DNA of 46,316 nucleotides from Saprolegnia diclina VS20 (taxonomy: Eukaryota; Oomycota; Saprolegniomycetes; Saprolegniales; Saprolegniaceae): NCBI RefSeq assembly GCF_000281045.1, contig NW_008246079.1, forward strand, positions 177,283-223,598, given 5' to 3'. Each line of letters begins with the position of its first letter. Within the stretch, counting starts at the first letter, position 1. This document shows positions 10,191-18,823 of the stretch, piece by piece. The position numbers were made by a program, and so were the translations under genes. Under the pieces are notes generated by a model. The model was not told the DNA's origin and made no database searches. It saw only the letters and a program-made list of their open reading frames with translations.

Positions 10191-11353
10191 TCATACGCAC
10201 TCGCGGTCACAAGCGCACCCAGGCGACTACTCAAGAGCAAGACGAGTGCCCGCGCCGCCGCCTGCGCAAACACAGCCCGGTGAGCGAATGAAGAAGAAGG
10301 AGATTGCTCGTCTCTACGTCTTTTTATGAAGATTATGCAAAACACATAGAGAACGCGCGAAATAAGAAATACCAACAACGTAGAGATGACTACGTGCGCC
10401 CTATTGAACGGCAGGGGACGACGGTCGCTGCTGGATCAGGTTACGATAATGGTCCGCTTGTGGCCTCGTGTTGTATCGAGGGCGTGTATCAATGTATCGC
10501 GGCCATCGCGATCCAACCGATTTTCAGGGTATCGGATTGGCTCTCCTTCTTCAAGCAGCCTTCTGATTGGCTTATAATGTTTGAAATGTTGCGAATTACA
10601 CTATTTAATTGGTGCATCCTTCTCGATACTTGCCTGGCGTTGGCTGTCCGCTTAACGTAGATGGTATCCGGAAAAGCCGAAGCCGGAGGCCATATTTTTG
10701 GTCGGCCGATGGATCGACACCGCTGGTTCGAGCGCCGTCGCCGCCCCGCGCGCCGCTCCCACGTAGCGTAGCCTTCATGCGACCCAAGTAACCCACCGGC
10801 GTAGGTCGAGCCCCGGCCTCGCTTCTGGCCCTGGAGCCCATGGACCGTCGGCGACACTCGACGGTCCGCGATGACGACCCATGCGCCGCCGCCGCCTCGA
10901 CTGACCCGCAAAGAGCGCCTGGCCCTCGCCGGTGTCGCGCACCTGCTACTACTGACGCCTGTGATCTAGGCAGGTCCCTTCACCGAGCCTCCGTGCCCCA
11001 CGCCACCAAGCCTCCGTGGACTCCCGGCGCAAAGGGGTTAACAACACACCAACATGCAAGTCCTTGTGCGTCAAGAGGCTCTACTGCATGTGCTGCTCGC
11101 CAAACGCTTTGATCTGCGCGTTTGATGCTACTCGGCTCTCTCCAGGCACGCGGCCATGGCGTCGGATGCTCGGCGTCATCAAGCCAAGCAACGCGTCCAG
11201 GGTTGATCGTCAGTGCCCAAGCGGCGGGTCTCGTCGAGCGAGTGGATGCTTCCGCTTCCGAGTGATCGACTCGTCTTGATGACTTTAAAATCGCCGAGGA
11301 GCACGCGAGGTCGAACGCAGCGATAGGTTTATATAACGATGTATGTCCCTCCA
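10191..11353. other. Gene-free or weakly coding region downstream of the CLC gene
   Basis: No firm gene. Short readings with natural-looking composition occur on the plus strand: 10661-10771 (MVSGKAEAGGHIFGRP...), 10871-10969 (MTTHAPPPPRLTRKE... then a hydrophobic LLLLTP stretch), and a tail ending near 11270 (SAQAAGLVERVDASASE). They do not join cleanly with plausible introns, so I do not call a gene. CCAAT-type boxes lie just upstream (next entry). Confidence 0.35.
10536..10612 (+). promoter_or_regulatory. Three ATTGG boxes and a TATAAT-like word with no assigned gene
   Basis: ATTGG occurs at 10536-10540, 10566-10570 and 10608-10612, the first two inside GATTGGCT. TTATAATG follows the second. 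This resembles other promoters here, but no firm gene begins within 1 kb on the plus strand. Confidence 0.35.
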
Positions 11354-14147
11354 CTACGCATTGTCCGACATGGACAGCAGCGTCTTCTCGACGTCGACAA
11401 AGCGCTGCGAGAGCTGCGAGTAGCGGCTGTTGCGGTTGAAGTAGCCCTGGATGCGGACCTTCTCCATCTCGGTGAGGTTCTCGAGCGACTCCTGCAAGTG
11501 CTTTTCGGTCAAGTCCTTGCGCGAGATGATGCCCTTGACCTCGTTGCTGCGGTTCAGTACAATCTAATCCACTGGATCGCACGCGCCTCCTACTAACTAG
11601 AATCAACGTACCAAGTGGCGCAGCCCCAGCGACCGGAAGAGACGGAAGGCGCGCGGGACCGGCATCTGGTCCTGCACCGTGTGCGGCGTCGGGTTCATGT
11701 ACGGCGTGAGGTCCATCCAGAGCTCGCGTTCGATCGAGTCGAGCCGGATCTCGTTGATGTTGGGGTACCGCGGATACGTCGACTCAATGTCGCGGTACGA
11801 GAGCGCGTACTGCTCGTTGTAGAGGAAGCTCTCTTCGCTCGCGGGCTGGCGCGTGAACGGGATCGGCCGCGCGACGCTAAAGTCCTTGCGCTGGAGCATG
11901 ACGCAGAGGTGCTTGCGCTGGATGATACCGACAAACTTGGGGTTGCCATTGTCCTTGGCGGGCGCAACGACCGCAAAGCCCGAGTGCGCCGACGCCCGGA
12001 GGACATCGTAGATCGCACCGGCCTTGGAAATATGGTCGAGCGACACGACCGGCGCGCCCATGATGTTGGCGACGCGGAGGTACCGGGCGTAGAACGGCGG
12101 GTCAAACTCGAGGAACGGGAGGTGCTTGAGGTGGATGTGGATGTCGTACAGGCCGTGGTTGAAGCTGTTGCCGACCCAGCGCGCCATCATGAGGCACACC
12201 ATGATCGGGAGGCCCCACTCGATGACGCCCGTGCACTCGAGGATGATGACGGTCAGCGAGATCGTCATGCGCGCCATCCCGCCCAGCATCGAGGCGGCGC
12301 CGATGAGCGAGAACATCCCGATGGGCGCCGTGTGCGGAATGTGCGCCGCCTCGAGAAAGTGCACCCAGATGCGCCCGTACGCTGCGCCCGCGAGCAGACT
12401 CGGGACAAAGAGCCCGGACGGCACCGCAATGCCGTACGTCCAGCACGCCATGACGTAGAACGAGCCAAAGAAGATGAGCAGCGACGAGAGCGTGAAGGAA
12501 GCCGGCGTCGTAAAGTGGAAGAGCTGCTTCATCGAAGTCGCAAACGCCACGGTATAGAGCGACGCGAGGTCGTTGTACTCGCCGTCGGCGCAGTAAAACT
12601 GCACGAGCTGCTCCTTGTACGGCCCGTCGAGCGGGAGGCACTTGCCAAACCGGTACGAGAGCCAGAAGCTTGTGACCGCCATGACGAAGCAGATGAACAT
12701 GGCCTCGAGGAACCGCCCGTAGCGGTGGCTCATGAGCGGCGACGACCGGCGAAAGTTGGTCAGAATCGTGTTGGCCTGGTTGAAGACGGCGCCCATGAGC
12801 CCGCCAATCATGCCCATGGCAAGGAAGATCGGCACGTCCCAAACCGCGTAGCTCTTGTTGTTCTCCGAGAATGAGCCGAACGAGAGCGTGCCGGTTTGGT
12901 TGCCGAGGTGGCCCCACCGGCTGTCGTTGGCGTCGACCTCGGACCGGAACGCGCTGTACAAGTTGACGACGAACGCCGACACCATGGCGCAAAAGAACGT
13001 TCGCCACGTAAGGTTCTGGTGCCAGAACGAAGCGCCTTCCTCCAGCGCAAAGAGGACGCCGCCAATGGGCGCCCCAAAGGCCGCACCGACGCCGGCGGCC
13101 GCACCGCATGAGATGAAGTCGCGCTTCTCCTTGTCGTTGCGGAACCCCTTGAACTTGGTCCAGCTTGTATCGAGGCCGAACGATGACGACTTGCCCTGCG
13201 AGAGACCGGCGCCAATGATCGCACCTGAGTGGATCATCGGGCCTTCCTTCCCGACCGGGAGCCCGGCCGCGACCGAGAAGAGAATGCCAATCGCCTTGCA
13301 GAAGAGCGTCTTGAGCCGCACAATGCGGTGGATCTTGATACCGTTGAGCGTCGCCTTGATCTCGGAGATGCCCGAGCCGCCGGCCACCGGGCACAGAATC
13401 GCGACGCAGTACGTCGCGACGCTGACAAACATGATCGAGATGGCCGCGTACGTGAGGAAGGCCATGCCAAAGGCCGCTTCGTGGCGGCGTTCCTTCTCGA
13501 TCATCTCTTCCATCGAGTCGCGCCGAAAGTCGGAGAAGAGGTCGGTGAACTTTTCAATGAAGCACGCGACGCCGGCCGTGCCGAGGCCAATGCCAAAGGT
13601 CATGACCCAGCGGCCCATGTTGAGCGCGCGGATGGTCTCTTCGTTCGACTCGAGCTCGTGCTGCTGGTTGACACGCGACTCAAAGAAATCGTAATCGAAC
13701 GACTCCATGTGCTGCGCCTTGGACTTTTTGAGCTGGTCCTTCTACACACAAGATGTATGCGGCCCTGTTCTTAATGCAAAGCCGACAACGTACCGCATTC
13801 GACATGTCCGAGTAGAGCGCGGCCTCCGAGAGCTCCGACTGCAGGTTGCCCGTCCACTCGTTGTTGACACGGCGCGGGTCGAACGTCGCGGCGTAGCTGC
13901 CCGGCGAGCGACCGAACGACGAGATGTCGAGAGAGACGCGGTTATCGGCGTCAGCCGGCGACGAGCCTTGCTCGGGCTGCGTATGCGGCGAGCTGTTTCG
14001 CGGCGTGTCACTGCGCACGTCTCCCGGCGAACCACTGCGCTCGGAGATGTCGCGCGGCGAGCCAAAGGAGCCGCGGGCGATGGGCTCGCTGCGCGTGGCC
14101 AGCAGCGGCAGCTTCTCCTCCGGCACGGACGTGCTCGGTCCCTGCAT
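11354..14147 (-). CDS. CLC family chloride/proton antiporter, CLC-6/7-like
   Basis: A CLC channel/transporter of about 897 residues, probably in a vacuolar or endosomal membrane where it exchanges Cl- for H+. Exons are 14147-13794, 13741-11612 and 11563-11354; the introns are 53 and 48 bp. The 130-residue N-terminal tail is rich in Ser, Pro and Asp. The pore signatures are all present: GSGISEIKATLNG, GKEGPMIHSG with the gating Glu (about residue 284), LFALEEGASFW with the proton Glu (352-353), and GLFVPSLLAGAAYGR. Two CBS domains form the C-terminus. The second is cut by the last intron and ends EKTLLSMSDNA. Having both glutamates predicts an antiporter rather than a channel. The EEGASFW block resembles animal CLC-7 and plant CLCs. 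The start is the first Met of the spliced frame. Confidence 0.93.
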
Positions 14148-15150
14148 GGCGTTGGCGTGGAGGGCGACAGACGCGAAATGACAGCCTCTGCCAGGGGCGT
14201 CGCCAAAGGCTTGGCGAACCCAGCTGGCAGCACAGGACCGGTCCAAGGTGCAATAAAATCCGTAAAATAATTCCACTCGCCTCACCTCTTGATGTTTGTA
14301 TGCAGGCTCGGTGATTTGCATTAAAATACAAACTAGGTGGCGAAAAAGTGGCAGCAAATCCCAGCCGAGTTCCGGATACCGCAAAATTATACGGATGCGA
14401 CATCTGGGTGGACGTGCGAAATGCGCGACGAGCCACGACGCGCGTGGGAAATGATGTGAAAAATGCAGCACAGACATCAGCGGCAGGTGCCAGATTTAGC
14501 ACCACCGAGAGGGTCGCGGGATCGAACGAGCGCGCCACGAACGTGCGCTACGAGCGACTTCAGTTCTTGGTACGTACGCTATAAGGTCGAAGATGCTAGC
14601 GTTCAAACGTCGGAGCGGCCAAACAGAGTAGTAGCTACACGGACTGGCGTGCCTCATTCCACCATCATTGACACGATCGAGGATCGCCACATGCTTTTTG
14701 ACACAAGCGCCACATCGGAACAAGCCGCTTATGTGTGGACAGACAGACAGCTTGTCCATACACACGTCTTGGTGGAGCGCGCGACGTGACATGAGTTGAT
14801 CGCGGCATATATCCCAAGGTGCGGCCACACGAAATGCAAGAATCGAGCGGCAGTGACTCGGAGGCAGGAGGGACGTGGCCGGCAGCTCAATCCGAGCTGT
14901 TTCCTTGCGCAAAGGTCCTTGGTGGCTGTAGTAGTACGCATTGTATGCGCCGCGCCTCGTGCAGTACCCAAGGAAGCACCATGGCCTTGTCTCTACCGAC
15001 GCCGCAAGGACCGTGCGCCGCCATGACGTGGCACTCGGAAACCGACGGCGTCTTTATTTTCGGCACATGCCGTATTCAATTCCCACCCCATTTTTCACAG
15101 CGCGTCGCGGGTGTGCCAGCCAGTTGGTTGAGTGTGAAAATTTCATTTCA
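14148..15150. other. Divergent intergenic region between CLC and the WW-domain gene
   Basis: 1 kb between two genes transcribed apart, so it should hold both promoters. A word CCCATTTTTCACA (about 15089-15101) resembles the initiator core. Open readings on both strands are short and have no motif. Confidence 0.5.
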
Positions 15151-16182
15151 ATGCCACCAAAAGCCGCGCGAGGGCAGGCCGAGACAGCGGCGCGGCAGGC
15201 GCGGGCCGCGGCCCAGAAGCACCTCGCCGCCACGGGCACGGGGCCGTCGCAGTATGAGCTCGGCAACCAGCATGGCGTGGGCATGAGTCTCGAGCGCGGC
15301 GACAACACGCTCCAAGTGCTCGCGCAGCGCCGAGCCAAGGCTCATCCCCTGCATGAGTCCAGCCACGTGTCCCATCAAGCAGCCGCCAGTGCCCCGCGAT
15401 CGACAACGGGCGCGAGCTCCAGTAGCACCATCCAAGTCGCGTCGGAGGCCAGCGCTTCGAACGCGTTTGCGACGCCACGTGCAGGTACTTCGAGGCGGTG
15501 TCTGACATGTTCTTGATGGGGCACAGAGGTTGGTGGCGCCTCGAAGAACCAACTGCCGACAGGATGGTTGGAGGCCAAGGACGCAGCGACGGGCGACATC
15601 TACTACTGGAACGAGGTAAGTTCGACGCGACGATATCGTGCTGACAGCGTCCTGCTTAGACCACGAAGGAGACGTCGTGGACGAAACCCGGTGCTGCCGT
15701 TGAGGAGCCGCCTGTCGAAGATCTCCCAGAGTACGACGCTGCTTTGAGCTCTCTGTGATCGTCTCACGTTGCGACCTGCAGTGGCTGGCAGCTCGTGACG
15801 GACCCGACAACCCAGTCGTCGTACTACTGGAACGTGCACACCCAAGAGACACAGTGGGAGAAGCCCGTCTCGCTCGGTGCGCATGAACATTGCACTCTTC
15901 CCGCGTTTGCTCACCAATGCACTGTCGCGTAGCCCAAGCCAAGGCCGCCAAATCCAAGCTCGACGCGCTCCTCAAGGGCATCGGGAAGCGTCGCTTTGGC
16001 GACGACGACGGCGACGACGACGACGTGGCACCAAAGAAGGCAAAGCCCAGCGAGAACGACGACGACGCGACGCTTCACGCGTTTCTCGCCGACGTAGAAA
16101 GGTGCGTGCATTTTCGCTTGATGCTGTCCTGGCGGTACACTGATATATCCACGATAGCACGGACGCAGTGACTCCTCCATGA
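15151..16182 (+). CDS. Protein with two WW domains
   Basis: About 260 residues from six exons: 15151-15484, 15527-15615, 15660-15730, 15782-15876, 15933-16101 and 16158-16182. The five introns are 42-56 bp. WW domain 1 spans residues about 121-151 (LPTGWLEAKD...IYYWN...SWTKP). WW domain 2 spans about 165-193 (DGWQLVTDP...YYWN...QWEKP). Each has both Trp, the aromatic pair and the closing Pro. WW domains bind Pro-rich peptides. The N-terminal 110 residues are Ala/Gln-rich and of unknown fold. The C-terminal part is basic, then very acidic (a run of Asp), then KKAKP, which looks nuclear. The layout is reminiscent of splicing-related WW proteins such as WBP4/FBP21, but the resemblance is only general. 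Two introns lie inside the WW domains. All joins keep frame. Confidence 0.82.
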
Positions 16183-17078
16183 GCGTTGATTCCATGAGCG
16201 TTGGTGCATAAATGCCAGCAGTAATGAGTCCGTGGCGGTGATGCCGCTGCCATCCAGCAACCGGACTGCGCTCGGCATTACTACCCCGATATAATTTTTC
16301 AATCGCACCGCTCGCTCCCCTGTTACACGGCCCGACGCGTCCAGAGCGAGCGACGATCTGCCGCGGAGGGCTCGGTGTTCACGCGAGCGCTGTGTGACGC
16401 ACGCCAGTGCGATCAGTCGTCGTGCGCGATGCGCTGGGATTCAGTCGGCGGACTTCAACCAATTCGCCTTCTTTCTTGATGGATATCATTACGTATGGCG
16501 CTGGCGACCTTCCCTTACTCGCAGCTGGATCATTGAATTCGGAGGCCGTGCAGCTTCAACATGTCCCAACACTTGACGCGTGCCGGACCTCGGGCGCCGT
16601 CCGTCGCTGCATCTCAACAAGCAGAGCAAGGACGTCGGCCGAGTCATGCAGAGACGCAGCGAAGGGACTGCGCTTCGCGTGTCGTCCATCGCGAAGAAGA
16701 AGCCGAAGTGATATGGCCGCGGAAAATGATATTTAAATTAATATGAGAAAAATGATATGTGTGGGACTTCAACTGCCGCAGTAATCGGCAGTGGCATTTC
16801 GCAACACTTTTATTCGGAAATTGAATACCAGTATTTTATGTTCACTTTAGATTTGTATAGCAAGGTGTGAATTGCTTTTGAATTGATGCGAAGAAGTGGG
16901 CACAGCACTGATATTAATCACTCGAGTGCGTAATATAACACGCTCCAACGGGCTCGTACAATTCGATGGTTATATGTTGATAGCGGTTTTGTATGTAATT
17001 GCAATAAAAGTAAAACAGAAACGCCGAGCGCCCCGTTTTTATATTTTCGAAACCCGCACCAGCTGGTCGACAGTTCAT
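16183..17078. other. Gene-free, AT-rich toward the right
   Basis: About 0.9 kb between the WW gene and the small basic protein. 16720-17050 is clearly AT-rich (for example GATATTTAAATTAATATGAG). No gene, tRNA or repeat is recognised. Confidence 0.5.
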
Positions 17079-17090
17079 CTCACTTTGCCC
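17079..17090 (+). promoter_or_regulatory. Initiator-like element
   Basis: CTCACTTTGCCC, 13 bases before the ATG at 17104. It is a shorter version of the TCA-pyrimidine-TTTGCC words before MATE 4, trypsin 1 and the 35598 gene. Confidence 0.4.
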
Positions 17091-17103
17091 AGCAGATTCC
17101 GAA

Positions 17104-17646
17104 ATGCCCACCGAAGCAGCAAGCAGCACGACCAGCTCCGACGCACCGGCCGCCTTCCCACCGGACGAGCGCTGCAAGTACGCCTACAAGGAGTGCAAGG
17201 AGCGCCGGTCCCGCCGGAAGAACGGCAAGCTCCACTCGCTCTGCGACTACCACCGCAAGAAGGCCAACTCGGTGCAGAAGAGCTATGCGACCAAGCGCCG
17301 CAACATGCAGTCGCAGCAGCAAGCACGCGCCAAGGCCGAGCCGGCCTTTGCCACGCCGCCGCCCGCACCACTGACCGCGTACGCGTTGCCGGCGCCGCTC
17401 CTGCCACGCGGCTACGGCGTCTACCACGAGCCCGCCAACGACCACGCGCTCCGGCTCGACGAGATCAAGCGCCGCATCCAAAGTGCTTGGGAGCGCCGCC
17501 ACGCACCGCCGGGCGAGCCGTCGTCTATTTATTACAACTACCCGTCGTTGTCGGCGTCGTCGCCGCCGCACTACCCGCAGGTGCACCACCACTACGAACC
17601 CGTGCTGCACTCGTACATGAAGCCGATCGCGCCGCTCAACCATTAA
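17104..17646 (+). CDS. Small basic protein with C-x6-C-x15-C-x2-H motif, copy A
   Basis: An intronless 180-residue protein of unknown function. Residues about 24-50 hold CKYAYKEC, then fifteen residues ending GKLHSL, then CDYH, i.e. C-x6-C-x15-C-x2-H, which could bind one zinc ion. A basic helix-like stretch follows (RKKANSVQK...KRR). The rest is Pro/Ala-rich, with a short charged helix (LRLDEIKRRIQSAWERR) and a Tyr/His/Pro-rich tail (HHHYEPVLHSYMKP). The gene at 35598 has the same motif with identical spacing, the same NGxLHxLC core and the same HRxKAxxxQK...KRR continuation. This supports a real, conserved gene and a shared domain. A nucleic-acid-binding role is possible because of the basic tract but is inference. 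Codon use matches neighbouring genes. Confidence 0.8.
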   Translation: MPTEAASSTTSSDAPAAFPPDERCKYAYKECKERRSRRKNGKLHSLCDYHRKKANSVQKSYATKRRNMQSQQQARAKAEPAFATPPPAPLTAYALPAPLLPRGYGVYHEPANDHALRLDEIKRRIQSAWERRHAPPGEPSSIYYNYPSLSASSPPHYPQVHHHYEPVLHSYMKPIAPLNH

Positions 17647-18276
17647 GTGCGCCAACGACGTCATATTTGGCCGCGTGTCCCGTGGCTGCCCCGCGTGTAA
17701 TGCGCATACCCCACGCCGCATCCGACGGTGTATCCTTCCCACACACACAACCCGGTTCTCGCCATACCAGCTCGTAGACCTTTTACTACAGTACGACGAG
17801 TGCATCGTTCCCTTTTTTCTTCTTTTCAAGTTTCTGAAATACAATGTAAGCCGCGACGCAGTCGGTCGTTGGACCAAATTTTGAGATATTTTGAGCCTCA
17901 AAAATCGAGAGATTTAAATATTGGCGCACAGCGTCGGGCGGCGCTGAATTCTCAGTGTGTCGATTGAACACTTCTGTTCCTTGAGCTATTTATTCCATGG
18001 CGCCCGGTGCAGCTGGTGCAGCGACCCGGACCATCATGCAGTCAGTATCCTGTCTGAGAAATGCTGTGCCAAACTGCATCAGCGAGAAATCCTCAAGTTA
18101 CTCTTCTACTTCGCACAGCATTTCAACAATGGCTCAGGCTCGGAAGTGCCGACGTGGGATTGTACATACCTTGTAGCAGCTTTCTATCGCTGGAGCTGCG
18201 TGGAGCAGCATGGTCCGGACAGCGGCCGCGCCTCAGCGAAGCTCGGGTCCCAGAGACCCCAGAATGGACCCTTTGG

Positions 18277-18418
18277 ATTGGCCAAACACAGGTGGATTTT
18301 AGCCAATCCATGCATAATTCTACGAATGCCGATTATTTTACGTATTTCAGCCAATCAATGCGCTCTGGGTCTCCTGCAAATAGATTGGCTGACTTGATAT
18401 GATATTTCAGCCAATCAA
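18277..18418. promoter_or_regulatory. Cluster of five CCAAT/ATTGG boxes with a 15-bp direct repeat
   Basis: ATTGG at 18277-18281 and 18384-18388; CCAAT at 18303-18307, 18351-18355 and 18411-18415. Two boxes sit inside identical words ATTTCAGCCAATCAA at 18344-18358 and 18404-18418, exactly 60 bp apart. The cluster is 400-550 bp upstream of the calpain-like start. Confidence 0.5.
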
Positions 18419-18458
18419 CAAGCACAATAGGTCGTCAGCCATGGCATCAAGCCCAACC

Positions 18459-18477
18459 CATGGGTCAATGACCCATG
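18459..18477. repeat. Short perfect inverted repeat
   Basis: CATGGGTCAATGACCCATG: two 9-base arms around one central base. Its size suits a dimeric protein site or a tiny hairpin. Function unknown. Confidence 0.6.
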
Positions 18478-18823
18478 CCCAACCGAAGGTCGGCTCACGG
18501 GGACAAACCTAATATGTACTCCAGATGTACTCCTACCTCGGCTCACGGACCACCAGCGCAGCTGAGCATACAACAACGTAATCCTCTCAAACTCCCTAAA
18601 AGCGTCGCTACTCTTGTAGTGAGCTCTCTCACAATCGTTCACGAACACTAACATTTTTCCTCTCGTCAGCCAGAAATTGGTCGTCTTTCAGAATGTAAAT
18701 GCTACTCGACAACCAGCTCGAGAACGCAGGGCACCAAATAGCTCTTGGCGGTGGTGGCCACGAGATTAGTACCGTCCTTAACCGCCGAAACGCCCACTTC
18801 GACAAGAATCCGTGGTCCGGAGG

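Larger units (their letters stand above)
17647..18823. other. Gene-free region upstream of the calpain-like gene
   Basis: 1.2 kb holding the CCAAT cluster and the inverted repeat listed separately. A 40-odd residue reading starts at the ATG at 18699 (MLLDNQLENAGHQIALGG...HFDKNPWSG) and overlaps the calpain start in another frame. It could be a lost or frameshifted N-terminus of that gene, but no acceptable intron joins them. Confidence 0.45.

Noticed and set aside
11603-13708. Long plus-strand readings opposite the CLC gene
   Set aside because: They are shadows of GC-rich coding sequence, Arg/Glu/His-rich with no motif; the minus strand carries the full CLC signature set.
18812-18823. GTG start of the calpain-like protein
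   Set aside because: Nuclear genes rarely use GTG; the ATG at 18824 is four codons downstream.
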